Shown: positions 28,120-37,968, counted from the first letter of the stretch. The stretch is 64,000 nucleotides of DNA from Pseudolysobacter antarcticus (GCF_004168365.1 NZ_CP035704.1:4647780-4711779), one strand, 5' to 3'. Translations and numbers: made by a program. Notes: a model not told the origin generated them from the sequence alone.

Positions 28120-29499
28120 ATGGCTTCCGCACAAGTTCTAGTCGTGGACGATGAGCCGGATATCCGCGGCACGGTCAAGGAAATTCTCGAAGACGAAGGC
28201 TACAGCGTGATCGTCGCCGAGAACGCCGCTGCCGCGCGCGAGGCGCGACGGCAGCAGCGCCCGGACGTGATTCTGTTGGATATCTGGATGCCGGATCTGG
28301 ACGGCATCAGCCTGCTGCGCGAGTGGTCCGAGCGCGGCGGTTTGCCGTGCCCGGTGATCATGATGTCGGGCCACGGCACGATCGAAACCGCGATCGAGGC
28401 CACGCGTCTGGGCGCTTACGATTTCATCGAGAAACCGATTTCGCTGGCGAAATTGCTGCTGACGATCGAGCGTGCGCTCGAAGCGCAACGGCTGAAACGC
28501 GAGAACGAGGATTTGCGCCAGCAGGTTTCGGTGCCGCTGGAGCCGGTCGGTTCGAGCAAGGCGATGCAGGCCTTGCGCGCGCAACTCGATCGCCTCGCGC
28601 AACACGATACCTGGGTGCTGATCCAGGGCGAGCCCGGCACCGGCAAAGAAGCGCTGGCGCGTTATCTGCACGAAAAAAGCGCGCGTCACGATGGCCCGTT
28701 TGTCACCGTCGCGCCCGGCGCAATTTCTCGCGAGCACGCGGCGCAGGCCCTATTCGGCGCGGAAGATACCAATGGCGTGCAGTACGGTTTGATCGAACAG
28801 GCCAACGGTGGTGTGTTGTTTCTGGAAGAAGTTGCCGACCTTGATCCCGAGTTGCAATTGCGCCTGTCGAGCGTGCTGGAGCGGCGCAGCTTGCTGCGCA
28901 CCGGCGGTCGCGAAGCGGTGCCGCTGAACCTGCGCGTGATTGCCGCGAGTGCGCAGGATCTCGAAGCGCTGGCGAAGGCCGGCAAGTTCCGCGAAGAACT
29001 TTATTACCAGCTCAAGGTGGTGCCGATCAGCGTGCCGCCGTTGCGCGAACGGCCCGAGGATATTCCCGAGCTGCTGCGTTTTTTCGCCGACTTTTTCCCG
29101 AACCGCGACAAGCTGCCGTATCGGCATTTTCCGGTCGGCGTGCAGAATCGGCTGCGCAATTATCCGTGGCCCGGCAACATCCGCGAACTGCGCAATCTGG
29201 TGCAGCGTTTGCTGATCCTCGGCCAGGCCGGGGACGTCGAATTGATCGAAGTCGAACAGGCGCTAGGCAATGCGGTCGCGCCAAAAACTCCGCGCGAAAT
29301 CGACAGCGGCATCGACATGAACCTGCCACTGCGCGAAGCCCGCGAACAATTCGAGCGCGCATATTTATTACGCCAGCTTCAGGAAGCCGGCGGCAGCGTC
29401 GGCAAGCTCGCCAAGGTGGTCGGCATGGAGCGCACGCATCTGTATCGCAAACTGCGCGATCTCGGCGTCGATGTGCGCACCAGCGGCAAGGAAGAGTGA
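28120..29499 (+). CDS. ntrX: NtrX-like response regulator lacking the GAFTGA loop
   Basis: 459-residue regulator: receiver domain (phospho-acceptor D54 in LLDIWMPD, switch MMSGHG, EKP lysine), AAA+ domain and Fis-type HTH (VGKLAKVVGMERTHLYRKLRDL). The AAA+ domain has Walker A GEPGTGKE (170-177), but between ALFG (210-213) and NGG (229-231) the sigma-54-contact GAFTGA motif is missing; AEDTNGVQYGLIEQA is there instead. Walker B reads FLEEVADL instead of FLDEIGDL. So it may bind DNA and ATP but not drive sigma-54 open-complex formation. RBS GGGGA sits just upstream of the ATG at 28120. Its cognate kinase is most likely NtrY at 21468-23633. Confidence 0.88.
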   Translation: MASAQVLVVDDEPDIRGTVKEILEDEGYSVIVAENAAAAREARRQQRPDVILLDIWMPDLDGISLLREWSERGGLPCPVIMMSGHGTIETAIEATRLGAYDFIEKPISLAKLLLTIERALEAQRLKRENEDLRQQVSVPLEPVGSSKAMQALRAQLDRLAQHDTWVLIQGEPGTGKEALARYLHEKSARHDGPFVTVAPGAISREHAAQALFGAEDTNGVQYGLIEQANGGVLFLEEVADLDPELQLRLSSVLERRSLLRTGGREAVPLNLRVIAASAQDLEALAKAGKFREELYYQLKVVPISVPPLRERPEDIPELLRFFADFFPNRDKLPYRHFPVGVQNRLRNYPWPGNIRELRNLVQRLLILGQAGDVELIEVEQALGNAVAPKTPREIDSGIDMNLPLREAREQFERAYLLRQLQEAGGSVGKLAKVVGMERTHLYRKLRDLGVDVRTSGKEE

Positions 29500-29500
29500 T

Positions 29501-29534
29501 TTCGATAGCGGATAGATTTTCCGCTACGAAAATT
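29501..29534 (+). terminator. Probable terminator after ntrX
   Basis: Stem TAGCGGA (29506-29512) pairs with TCCGCTA (29520-29526), extended past a one-base bulge by TTCG/CGAA, then AAAATTT. It follows the ntrX stop directly. The T-run is short, so efficiency is uncertain. Confidence 0.45.
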
Positions 29535-29544
29535 TACACGCTCG

Positions 29545-29579
29545 AATTTAGACTATTGTGCGCTGCCGCAATTAGACTA
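29545..29579. promoter_or_regulatory. Direct-repeat candidate operator upstream of bdhA
   Basis: AATTTAGACTA (29545-29555) and AATTAGACTA (29570-29579) share an exact 8-mer, TTAGACTA, with 24 bases from start to start, in the 141-base ntrX-bdhA spacer. A tandem half-site array of that sort can be bound by a regulator on one face of DNA; the regulator is unknown. Chance similarity cannot be excluded. Confidence 0.35.
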
Positions 29580-29640
29580 GGCGCACTCTCTCAATTCGCC
29601 ATTCTGTATTCCCTGCGCCACTCACTACAAGGAAAATCCC

Positions 29641-30423
29641 ATGAGACTCGACGGTAAAGTAGCAATCGTGACTGGCGCAGCCAGCGGTATCGGCAAACGT
29701 ATTGCCGAGGTGTATGCCGAAAACGGCGCAGCGGTGGCGATCGCCGACCTGAATCTGGCGGGTGCGCAGGCAGTCGCCGACGAACTAAAGGCCAAGGGCG
29801 CACGCGCCACCGCGGTGGCGATGGATGTGACCGATGAGGCAGCCGTGATTGCCGGTGTTGCACAGGTGGTGAAGGATCTCGGCGGCGTCGATATTCTGAT
29901 CTCGAATGCCGGTATCCAGATCGTCAATCCGATCGAAAATTATTCGTTCGCCGACTGGAAAAAAATGCAGGCGATCCACGTCGACGGCGCGTTTTTGACC
30001 ACGCGCGAATGCATCAAGCAGATGTACGCGGCGGGCAAGGGCGGTTCGATCATCTATATGGGTTCGGTGCATTCGAAGGAAGCCTCCAAACTCAAGTCGG
30101 CCTACGTTGCGGCCAAACATGCGTTGGTCGGGCTGGCGAAAGTCGTGGCGAAAGAAGGCGCCGCACACGGCGTTCGCGCCAACGTGATCTGCCCGGGTTT
30201 CGTGCGCACACCGCTGGTCGAAAAACAGATTCCCGAGCAAGCGAAAGAGCTCGGCATTTCCGAGGCCGACGTGATCAAGAACGTCATGCTCAAGGAAACC
30301 GTCGATGGCGAATTCACCACGGTCGATGACGTCGCGCAGTGCGCGCTGTTCCTCGCCGCATTCGAGACGAATGCGCTGACCGGACAATCGCTCGTGGTCA
30401 GCCACGGCTGGTTCATGCAATGA
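29641..30423 (+). CDS. bdhA: 3-hydroxybutyrate dehydrogenase
   Basis: 260-residue SDR enzyme that interconverts (R)-3-hydroxybutyrate and acetoacetate with NAD, used in PHB and ketone-body catabolism. [10 protein letters not shown] (about 11-20) binds NAD; the SNAG motif follows; the catalytic SVHS...YVAAKHAL has the Tyr and Lys. The substrate-specific segments [22 protein letters not shown] and [13 protein letters not shown], and the [15 protein letters not shown] end, are those of BdhA, so the call is more specific than SDR. RBS AAGGAAAA is well placed. The stop overlaps the patatin start (ATGA). Confidence 0.9.
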   Translation: MRLDGKVAIVTGAASGIGKRIAEVYAENGAAVAIADLNLAGAQAVADELKAKGARATAVAMDVTDEAAVIAGVAQVVKDLGGVDILISNAGIQIVNPIENYSFADWKKMQAIHVDGAFLTTRECIKQMYAAGKGGSIIYMGSVHSKEASKLKSAYVAAKHALVGLAKVVAKEGAAHGVRANVICPGFVRTPLVEKQIPEQAKELGISEADVIKNVMLKETVDGEFTTVDDVAQCALFLAAFETNALTGQSLVVSHGWFMQ

Positions 30424-31673
30424 AAAAACGCGCAGCCTCGGCAGGTGTGAGTACGGCGGCGAAATCTCGCCAGCCGATCGATGCAAAACCGGCATCGGCC
30501 GCAAAGGCCAAGCCGACACTCACGCCAGCGGAGGCTGCGCGCAACTACGAAACCGTTGTGCTGGTGCTGCAAGGCGGCGGCGCGCTCGGTTCGTATCAGT
30601 GCGGCGTTTACGAAGGCTTGCACGAGGCCGGAATCCGCCCGGATTGGTTCGCCGGCATTTCGATCGGCGCATTCAACGCCGCGCTGCTGGCCGGCAATGC
30701 GCCGCAAGATCGCATCGCCAAGATGCACGAATTCTGGAACCTGATTTGCGCGCCGGCGTTGCCGTTGCCGCAATCGGTTTTTGATATCCAGCAACAGGCG
30801 ACATCGTGGTTGTCGCGCAGCGATCATCTGCGCCCGATGATCAACGGCCTCACCGCATTCGCCTCGCTGGCGCACGGCCAGCGCGGGTTTTTTGTACCGC
30901 GTACGCCGCCGCCGATTTTCGCTGCGACCGGCTCGATCGGTGCGACCAGTTTTTACGATACCGCGCCGCTCAAGCAGACGCTCGAAGCGCTGGTCGATTT
31001 CGATCGGCTCAATCATACCTCGCAGCGTTTCACGGTTGGCGCGGTGAATGTGCGCACCGGCAATTTTGTCTATTTCGACAATCGTAAAACCAAGATCCGG
31101 CCCGAACACGTGATGGCATCGGGCGCGTTACCACCTGCCTTTGCCGCGGTCGAAATCGACGGCGAGTTTTATTGGGATGGCGGCGTTGTCTCGAATACGC
31201 CGCTCGAATATATCGTCGAAGCGGCTCCGCGTCGCGACACATTGGCGCTGCAAGTCGATCTGTGGAATGCGCGCGGCATGGTGCCGAGCACGATCATGGA
31301 AGTGCTGGAGCGACAGAAGGATATCCAGTACTCCAGCCGCACGCGGCGTGGCACCGATGTCGCCACCGAGCGCCAGCGTTTGCGTCTCGCGATCAGCCAG
31401 TTGATCGAGCTGATCCCGGCCAACAAACTTTCCGACGAACTCAAATCGGGCCTTGAATCCTGGACCTGCGACAAGGTGCTGAACGTCGTGCACCTGATCT
31501 ACAAGGCAAAGAATTACGAAGAGCAATACAAGGATTATTCGTTCGGCGCCGACACCATGCGCGAGCATTGGCAGGCGGGCCTCGACGATATGCAAAAGAC
31601 CTTGCAGCGCAAACATTATTTCGATTTGCCGGGACGTGATGTCGGCGTGGTAACGCACGATGTGCATCGCTGA
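30420..31673 (+). CDS. Patatin-like phospholipase with DUF3734
   Basis: 417-residue lipid acyl hydrolase-type protein. After a Lys/Ala-rich N-terminus, the patatin domain has the oxyanion loop [10 protein letters not shown], the nucleophile elbow GISIG (Ser) and the catalytic Asp in [10 protein letters not shown]. The C-terminal DUF3734 region follows ([17 protein letters not shown]... [11 protein letters not shown]...). It begins at the ATG at 30420, which overlaps the bdhA stop, so the two are translated together. The pairing of this patatin type with 3-hydroxybutyrate dehydrogenase suggests a role in PHB or lipid turnover, an inference from context only. Confidence 0.88.
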   Translation: MKKRAASAGVSTAAKSRQPIDAKPASAAKAKPTLTPAEAARNYETVVLVLQGGGALGSYQCGVYEGLHEAGIRPDWFAGISIGAFNAALLAGNAPQDRIAKMHEFWNLICAPALPLPQSVFDIQQQATSWLSRSDHLRPMINGLTAFASLAHGQRGFFVPRTPPPIFAATGSIGATSFYDTAPLKQTLEALVDFDRLNHTSQRFTVGAVNVRTGNFVYFDNRKTKIRPEHVMASGALPPAFAAVEIDGEFYWDGGVVSNTPLEYIVEAAPRRDTLALQVDLWNARGMVPSTIMEVLERQKDIQYSSRTRRGTDVATERQRLRLAISQLIELIPANKLSDELKSGLESWTCDKVLNVVHLIYKAKNYEEQYKDYSFGADTMREHWQAGLDDMQKTLQRKHYFDLPGRDVGVVTHDVHR

Positions 31674-31762
31674 GAATTTGCGGCGCGAGGTGATTTTCCG
31701 CCTCGCTCTTCTCACCCGATCGACACCCGCATGTGCGTGTTTTGCGCAAATAATTCGCGGCG

Positions 31763-32098
31763 ATGAGCCCCGATAAAATCGCGCAACTGCGCAAGCAAAT
31801 TGGCGGCGCGCGCGACGGCGCCTTGCTGCGTTTCAGCCTCGGTCAACTATTGCTGGCGCAAAGCGAAACGGCTGCAGCGATCGACGAATTAGGCGCGGCG
31901 CTGAAGTTCGATCCAAATTATTCTGCCGCGTGGAAACTGCTGGGTCAGGCGTGCCTGAGTTTTGGCGATCCAGTCAGCGCGAGTGACGCCTACCGCCAAG
32001 GCATAACCGTCGCCGCAGCGCGCGGCGACAAGCAGGCGGAAAAAGAAATGCGCGTGTTCCTCAAGCGTATCGAGACCGCTCAACTCAGATCGGAATAA
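31763..32098 (+). CDS. Tetratricopeptide repeat protein
   Basis: Small 111-residue protein made of about two to three TPRs (LLRFSLGQLLLAQSETAAAIDELGAALKFDP; YSAAWKLLGQACLSFGDPVSASDAYRQGI). No signal peptide. TPRs mediate protein contacts; the partner is unknown. It follows the patatin gene by 89 bases and may share its transcript; it converges on the BNR-protein gene. Confidence 0.8.
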   Translation: MSPDKIAQLRKQIGGARDGALLRFSLGQLLLAQSETAAAIDELGAALKFDPNYSAAWKLLGQACLSFGDPVSASDAYRQGITVAAARGDKQAEKEMRVFLKRIETAQLRSE

Positions 32099-32151
32099 CG
32101 ATTCGGCAGACGCTGACGCCCAACTATCGGGCGTGCGCCAACCGTTAGCGT

Positions 32152-35100
32152 TTATTTTCCTGCCGCTTCCTCTTCCAATTCTTCAGCAAACGGATTCGGT
32201 TGCGGCTCGGCGTGCGGGCGCGGCCACTTGTGCTCGCCGCGTAATTTCGGCTCGGCCTTGGCGCGTGGTTTGCGCGCTTCCGCTGGCTTGATCTCAAGCT
32301 CGGTGGTCGACTCGACCGTTCCCTGACTCAGCTTAAGGGTGTATTTGCCCGGTAGCGCGTACAGTCGATGGCGCATGCGCAACGCTTCTGCGACCGGCGT
32401 TTGTGCGTGCGATGAAGAGTCCGAAGTGTCCTTGTCTTTTTTGTCCTTGTCGTCATCCTTGTCTTTCTTTTTATCCTTCTCCTTGGCTAGGCGCGCCGTT
32501 TCCGCCGTCTGCGCCAACTTCGTATCCATCAACAAATCCCAGCGATACGAGTTCACACCGTGCTTGGCATCGAGCGTGATCTCGCGCACGGCATTCTTGT
32601 TGTCGTCGAGCACGGTTAGTGTCGCGGCACCAGCGGCGGCCGCCCAGAACGTGCCATCGATTTTTGGCAGATACGCAGATTCATCGAACCATTCCGAAGG
32701 TCGCCGATTCCATTCGCGACTGGCTTGCACGTCCTCGACCGGAAATAATTTCAGCGCTGAATTACGCGTGCCTGCATTCAATTCCTGCAACGGCAGCACA
32801 TCGAGAATCCACGCGCTGCGACCGTGCGTGGCCGCGATCAATTCGCGCTCGCGCGGGTGGATCGCCAGATCGTGCACCGGCACGTTCGGCAAATTCGATT
32901 GCAGCGATTGCCAATGCGCGCCGCGGTCGATCGAAACATAAACGCCACGATCGGTGCCAACATAAATCAGATCCTGATTGACCGGATCTTCGCGCACCAC
33001 GTTGATCGCTTCGGCGGGCAAGCCTTTGCCGATATCGGTCCAGTGTTTGCCCGCATCGTCGGTGCGATAAACATACGGAGTGCTGTCGTCGTCGCGATAA
33101 CCATTCAACGCGACATAAGCGCGGCCAAGATCGAAGTGCGATGCTTCAACACGGCTGACCCAATGCGCGGGCAGGGTCTTGTCGAAGTTGATCCACTTCG
33201 CGCCGCCATCTTCGGTCAGCGAAACATGGCCATCATCGCTGCCGGTCCAGATCAATCCGAACTGCTTCGGTGATTCGCTGATCGTCGTTAAGCTGCCATA
33301 CGGAACATTGCCGCGCGGTTTGCTGCCGGTAAGATCGGGACTGATCGCGGCCCAGGTTTCGCCCTTGTCCATCGAGCGAAAAAGTATATTTGTAGCGAAA
33401 TACACAATGTCCTGATTGTGCTGCGACAGCACCACCGGCGTGGTCCAGTTGTAGCGCAGCGGTATCGCCTTGAGTGCCGAGCGCGGCCGTACTTCGTGTT
33501 CACCGGCCGCACCGCTGCGGCCATAAAATCCGAATTGCGATCCGGTATAAATGGTCTTGTTGTCGCGCGTATCGATCGCGCAATACATGCCGTCGCCGCC
33601 ACCGACCGCCGTCCAGTCTTCGCCGAGTTCCCAGCGCGTTTTGCTCGAACCCTTGTAGCTGCCGTTATCCTGCAAACCACCGCAGACATTGTATGGATCG
33701 GCCATGTCGTATGTGATGGCGTAAAACTGCCCGACCGGCTGCGCATCGAGCTTGTTCCAGCTTTTGCCGCCGTCGTAAGTCATGTCGATGCCACCGTCGT
33801 TGCCGACCAGAATGCGCTTCGGAAAATTCGGATCAATCAGCAGTTCGTGATAGTCGACATGCACCTTCGGCCCGTTCATGCCGTGCCAGTGTTTGCCTCC
33901 GTCTTCGGATTCGATCACCGGCAAACCTTCGGCGTAAATATGCTCGGCGTTGTCCGGCGCGATACGAATCTGGCCGAAATAATAGCCGTAGGTGTAGGTG
34001 ACTTCGCGCAGCGGTTTGGCGTGCGTGCGCTGCCAGGTTTTGCCGGCATCGTCGCTGCGATAAATTTCCAGGCCCTTGATGTCGGTGTTGAACAGATCGG
34101 CGTTGGCGTCGGTGAGTTTGGTCAGCAATTGCTTGATCGTGATCTCGTCGCTCTTGACCATCGCGATCAGTTTTTTCGCATCGAGCGCGGTATCGAGATC
34201 ACTGCCGCGAATGAAATCCTCGATCGCTTGCGGATCCTGTTGCAGAAACTCTTCCTTGCTCATCGTGCGCAGGCGTTTGGCGTTGAGCGGTTCTTCGTCG
34301 GTTTCGAGTTCGCTGTCGTCGAGCTTGGCCCAATTGTCGACGCTGGCGTAAAGCGTATCGGGATGACTCGCCGCGATCGCCAGTCCGATCCGGCCAACCT
34401 TCGCATGCTGCGGCAAACCGTTGCCGAATCGCGCCCAGTGATCGCCGCCATCGGTGGATTTGTAGATACCGCTGCCCTTGCCACTTTCGACAAAATTCCA
34501 CGCGTGTCGCGAGCGCTCCCACAGCGCCGCATACAACACGTTCGGATCACGCGGGTCCATGCGCAAGTCGATCGCACCGGTCCACGCTGAATCACCTTTC
34601 AACACTTGTTGCCACGTCTTGCCGCCATCGCGTGTGCGCATCACGCCACGCTGGCCGCCTTCGCTGTAAAGCTTGCCGATTGCCGCGACGTACACCGTGT
34701 TGGGATCTTTCGGATCGACCACGATGCGTGCAATGCGATCGGTTTGATCGAGCCCGGCCGGCTGGAAACTCTTGCCACCATCATCGGAACGAAACATGCC
34801 AAGACCGCCATACGACGAACGCGACGAATTCGCTTCGCCGCTGCCCACCCACAACGTCTGCGGCTGACTCGGCGCAATCGCCAACGCACCGGTTACCATC
34901 GTCGGCATGTGATCCGACAGCGGCTCGAACGTCGTGCCATTGTTCGTGGTTTTCCAGATGCCACCCGTCGCGTAGGCCACGTAAAACGTATACGGCTCAC
35001 CCGGCACCGACGCCACTTCGACCACACGCCCGCCTTGCACGGTCGGGCCGATACTGCGCCACTGCAAACCGTTGTACGGCGATTCTTTGGCGAGCGTTTC

Positions 35101-35214
35101 ATGCTGCTGCCAGGCCGACCAGTGTGCATCGGGCTTGTCCGCCGCCAGCGCCGGAGCTGCCAGCGAAAATGTGGCGATCGAGGCAATACAACGCAAGCAA
35201 CTCAAAGGACTCAT
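32152..35214 (-). CDS. Secreted BNR/sortilin (VPS10)-like beta-propeller protein
   Basis: 1020-residue exported protein with a signal peptide (about residues 1-25, ending ALAA). Many repeats of the BNR/Asp-box type are seen along residues about 50-780 (SDDGGKSFQPAG, TRDGGKTWQQ, STDGGDHWARF, SDDAGKTWQRT, YDGGKSWNKL, TDDAGKHWTDI). These fold as large beta-propellers, as in xyloglucanases, sialidases and VPS10. No glycosidase acid residues can be assigned, so hydrolase activity is not claimed. Residues about 930-965 are a run of Lys and Asp (KDKKKDKDDD-type). The ATG at 35214 is preferred over a GTG three codons upstream. It may bind a polymer or protein in the periplasm or outside. Confidence 0.85.
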   Translation of the reverse strand: MSPLSCLRCIASIATFSLAAPALAADKPDAHWSAWQQHETLAKESPYNGLQWRSIGPTVQGGRVVEVASVPGEPYTFYVAYATGGIWKTTNNGTTFEPLSDHMPTMVTGALAIAPSQPQTLWVGSGEANSSRSSYGGLGMFRSDDGGKSFQPAGLDQTDRIARIVVDPKDPNTVYVAAIGKLYSEGGQRGVMRTRDGGKTWQQVLKGDSAWTGAIDLRMDPRDPNVLYAALWERSRHAWNFVESGKGSGIYKSTDGGDHWARFGNGLPQHAKVGRIGLAIAASHPDTLYASVDNWAKLDDSELETDEEPLNAKRLRTMSKEEFLQQDPQAIEDFIRGSDLDTALDAKKLIAMVKSDEITIKQLLTKLTDANADLFNTDIKGLEIYRSDDAGKTWQRTHAKPLREVTYTYGYYFGQIRIAPDNAEHIYAEGLPVIESEDGGKHWHGMNGPKVHVDYHELLIDPNFPKRILVGNDGGIDMTYDGGKSWNKLDAQPVGQFYAITYDMADPYNVCGGLQDNGSYKGSSKTRWELGEDWTAVGGGDGMYCAIDTRDNKTIYTGSQFGFYGRSGAAGEHEVRPRSALKAIPLRYNWTTPVVLSQHNQDIVYFATNILFRSMDKGETWAAISPDLTGSKPRGNVPYGSLTTISESPKQFGLIWTGSDDGHVSLTEDGGAKWINFDKTLPAHWVSRVEASHFDLGRAYVALNGYRDDDSTPYVYRTDDAGKHWTDIGKGLPAEAINVVREDPVNQDLIYVGTDRGVYVSIDRGAHWQSLQSNLPNVPVHDLAIHPRERELIAATHGRSAWILDVLPLQELNAGTRNSALKLFPVEDVQASREWNRRPSEWFDESAYLPKIDGTFWAAAAGAATLTVLDDNKNAVREITLDAKHGVNSYRWDLLMDTKLAQTAETARLAKEKDKKKDKDDDKDKKDKDTSDSSSHAQTPVAEALRMRHRLYALPGKYTLKLSQGTVESTTELEIKPAEARKPRAKAEPKLRGEHKWPRPHAEPQPNPFAEELEEEAAGK

Positions 35215-35322
35215 GACAACCACTCAGCCGGAAGACGGAAGTCGATCATACCGCGCGATGGATCACGGCGGATTGCGCCAAAGGTCATGTTGCGCGTCAT
35301 CGGGAGCGCGTTTGTGCGCTGA

Positions 35323-35601
35323 CTATTTCACCGTCACGCCTTTCCAGAAAGCCACATAACCCTTGATCTGCTTCGCCTGCTCCTTTGGCTCGGGATAAAA
35401 CCACGCGGCATCCTTGTTGCGTTCGCCGTCGACCACGACATCGTAATAACTCGCCACGCCTTTCCAGCCACAGGTGGTATGCGTTTCACTGTCGGCGAAG
35501 TTCTCGCGCTTGATCGAACCCGGCGGGAAATAATGATTGCCTTCGACCACGATTGTTTCATCACTCTCGGCGATCACGGTGTTATTCCAGATTGCCTGCA
35601 T
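35323..35601 (-). CDS. DUF427 domain protein
   Basis: 92-residue protein that is nearly all DUF427 domain: QAIWNNTVIAESDETIVVEGNHYFPP, then TTCGWKGVASYYDVVVDG and AAWFYPEPKEQAKQIKGYVAFWKGV. The TxxxWKG...Y pattern is family-typical. Function is not established. It follows the VWA gene on the same strand by 35 bases, so they are probably cotranscribed. Confidence 0.88.
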   Translation of the reverse strand: MQAIWNNTVIAESDETIVVEGNHYFPPGSIKRENFADSETHTTCGWKGVASYYDVVVDGERNKDAAWFYPEPKEQAKQIKGYVAFWKGVTVK

Positions 35602-35636
35602 CTGATTTCTCCGGTTTGAAATATTGCGGTTTCGGC

Positions 35637-36824
35637 TCAGCTCGCCTTGCGCCCTTTCAAACTATCGATCGCGCGCGCTAGGCCCTGCAACGTGAGCGGG
35701 AACATGCGCCCCTGCATCAGCTCTTGCGTGAGCGTGATCGACGGCGTGTAGTTCCAATGTGATTGCTCGATCGGGTTGAGCCACACCGCGCGCGAATACA
35801 CGTCGAGCATTCTCTTGATCCAGACTTGTCCGGCTTCCTCGTTCCAACCTTCGATGCTGCCGCCGGGCTGCAGGATTTCGTACGGGCTCATACTCGCGTC
35901 GCCGACGAAAATCAGTTTGTAGTCGGCCGGATATTTATGCAGCAACTCCAGCGTCGGCATCGGTAGCTGGTGGCGGCGCGTATTGTCGCGCCAGAGTTTT
36001 TCGTAGACGAAATTGTGGAAATAAAAATGTTCGAGATGCTTGAATTCGCTGCGCGCGGCGGAGAATACTTCCTCGCACAACTTGATGTGATCATCCATCG
36101 AACCGCCCACATCCAATAGCAGCAAAATCTTCACCGCGTTATGCCGTTGCGGCGTCATTTTCAGATCGAGCAAACCGGCATTGCGCGCGGTCGCGCGGAT
36201 CGTGCCGTCGAGATCAAGTTCATCTTCCACGCCGGTGCGCGCCAGCCGACGCAACTGGCGCAAGGCCAGCTTGATATCGCGTGTGCCAAGCTCACGGGTA
36301 TCGTCGAGATTGCGATAATCGCGCTGCTCCCACACTTTCACCGCACGGCGGTTTTTGGATGCGCCGCCGATGCGCACGCCTTCCGGGTGATAACCGGAAT
36401 GGCCGAACGGCGACGTGCCGCCGGTGCCGATCCAGCGATTGCCGCCGTGATGTTGTTCCTTCTGTTCCTCGATGCGCTGGCGCAGGGTTTCCATGAGTTT
36501 GTCCCAGCCGCCGAGCGCTTCGATGCGCGCTTTTTCTTCGTCGGATAACAGCAGATCGGCGTGACGACGCAACCACTCGTCGGGCACATCGCCGAATTGC
36601 TCCAGCGAGATTTCGCCGATGCCCTGGAAAAATGTGCTGAAGGCGCGATCGTAGCGGTCGTAGCGCGTTTCGTCCTTGATCAGGCAGGTGCGCGCAAGCA
36701 GGTAAAACTCGTCGAGCGACAACGCGGCGAGACCCGCCTGCAGGGCTTCGAGCAAGGCCAGGAATTCGGTCACGCTCGGTTGCAAACCCGCCGCACGCAA
36801 GGTGTAGAAAAAACGCGTCAACAT
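35637..36824 (-). CDS. VWA domain protein, CoxE-like
   Basis: 395-residue protein of the VWA/CoxE type usually paired with a MoxR AAA+ ATPase. The N-terminal 200 residues are helical, with a His-rich segment (EEQKEQHHGGNRWIG); the C-terminal VWA domain has a metal-site loop LLLDVGGSMDDHI, where the usual DxSxS is DxGxS, so metal binding may be altered. KLIFVGDASMSPYEI closes the domain. The partner ATPase (38566-39408) is on the same strand but 1.7 kb upstream, with plus-strand genes between. Such pairs act as chaperone or metal-insertion systems; the client is unknown. Confidence 0.85.
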   Translation of the reverse strand: MLTRFFYTLRAAGLQPSVTEFLALLEALQAGLAALSLDEFYLLARTCLIKDETRYDRYDRAFSTFFQGIGEISLEQFGDVPDEWLRRHADLLLSDEEKARIEALGGWDKLMETLRQRIEEQKEQHHGGNRWIGTGGTSPFGHSGYHPEGVRIGGASKNRRAVKVWEQRDYRNLDDTRELGTRDIKLALRQLRRLARTGVEDELDLDGTIRATARNAGLLDLKMTPQRHNAVKILLLLDVGGSMDDHIKLCEEVFSAARSEFKHLEHFYFHNFVYEKLWRDNTRRHQLPMPTLELLHKYPADYKLIFVGDASMSPYEILQPGGSIEGWNEEAGQVWIKRMLDVYSRAVWLNPIEQSHWNYTPSITLTQELMQGRMFPLTLQGLARAIDSLKGRKAS

Positions 36825-37071
36825 GAATGCTCTATCCTGCCTGCTGGTTTAACCCAGCCACCGCGACGCTCGGTCGTGAATCGCCGTCCTGACCTAGTTC
36901 GATGGCTGGTTATCTACGTAAGGTATCGTACAATGCACAGTAGCTTAATTGTGCTTCAGGCCTTCACGTCTTGCTAAACTACTACGCAGCACACTCACTT
37001 CACAGCATAACGGCAGCACCGGATACTGGCGAGTCTTGCGCCAGCGGCCCGGCTTTCCCAAGGACATCATC

Positions 37072-37914
37072 ATGCGCAAGCAACTTGTTCCATTACTGAT
37101 CGCCGGCATTGCGCTGGCCGGATGCAATTCGTCGCCACAGTCGGAAACACCGGCGAAAAATGCGGCTGCCGCTGTTCCTGCCGTCACCAGCATTACCGGC
37201 ACGGTGAACTACCGGCAGAAGATTCCGCTTTCCGCGGATGCACGACTCGACGTGTCGCTGGTGGATGTCAATCAACAGTCGGTGGTGATTGCGCAAAAAA
37301 CCTTCGCCCCGATCAGTGCCGTGCCTGCCAGTTTCGAGCTGCCGATCGATGTATCGAAAATCGTGCCCAAGGATATCTACGTAATCAAAGCCGTGCTGCT
37401 GGATGGCGAGCGCCGTTTTGTGCCGGCACTCGAATATCCGGTGTTGACCAAGGGCGGGCCGGTCAAGGTCGATATTCTGCTCAATCCGGAAAGCACCGCC
37501 AGCGAAAAACTCAATGACGATTTCCGCAAGCTCGAAAACAATATCGGCGCGATGATCCGCATCACCGGCTCTCGCGAGACCGCCGATTACAACCTCGGCT
37601 GGGATGCGTTCTACTCGAACAACGATCTGCGCTTTCTGCGCGAAACCGTGGACATCGGCGAGAAGGGCCGCACCAGTTCGAAATACGCCTTCAACAACGG
37701 CAAGGTATGGATGTTGGTCAAGCAGGATTTTGCCGAAAACGGCAAGAGCCCGACCTTGACCACGCGCCTCGGCTGGAACGACGCCGGCGAGCTCATCCTC
37801 AAGGAAAAAGGCAACGACGAAGCCACCCCGGATGATGTTAAGGCATTGACCGCTGCCGCCAATGCCGCTGCAACGACGGCGAATGCGCGCAAGGCCGCAT
37901 CGAGTAAACACTAA
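37072..37914 (+). CDS. YbaY-family lipoprotein
   Basis: 280-residue lipoprotein: signal MRKQLVPLLIAGIALAGC with a clear lipobox (LAGC). It then has a beta-rich YbaY-type domain (about 45-150: ITGTVNYRQKIPLSADARLDVSLVDV... FELPIDVSKIVPKDIYVIKAVLL), a C-terminal domain of unknown type and an Ala-rich tail. Start 37072 has AAGGA (37060-37064) at good spacing; the frame is open back to 36949 but lacks a signal. YbaY-domain proteins are outer-membrane-linked lipoproteins of unclear role. It is the first of three plus-strand genes between MoxR and VWA. Confidence 0.87.
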   Translation: MRKQLVPLLIAGIALAGCNSSPQSETPAKNAAAAVPAVTSITGTVNYRQKIPLSADARLDVSLVDVNQQSVVIAQKTFAPISAVPASFELPIDVSKIVPKDIYVIKAVLLDGERRFVPALEYPVLTKGGPVKVDILLNPESTASEKLNDDFRKLENNIGAMIRITGSRETADYNLGWDAFYSNNDLRFLRETVDIGEKGRTSSKYAFNNGKVWMLVKQDFAENGKSPTLTTRLGWNDAGELILKEKGNDEATPDDVKALTAAANAAATTANARKAASSKH

Positions 37915-37968
37915 ACCAGGCGGCTGGAGTTACGGAACTTGTTGTCGAGCACATAGCTCAAACGCGCA

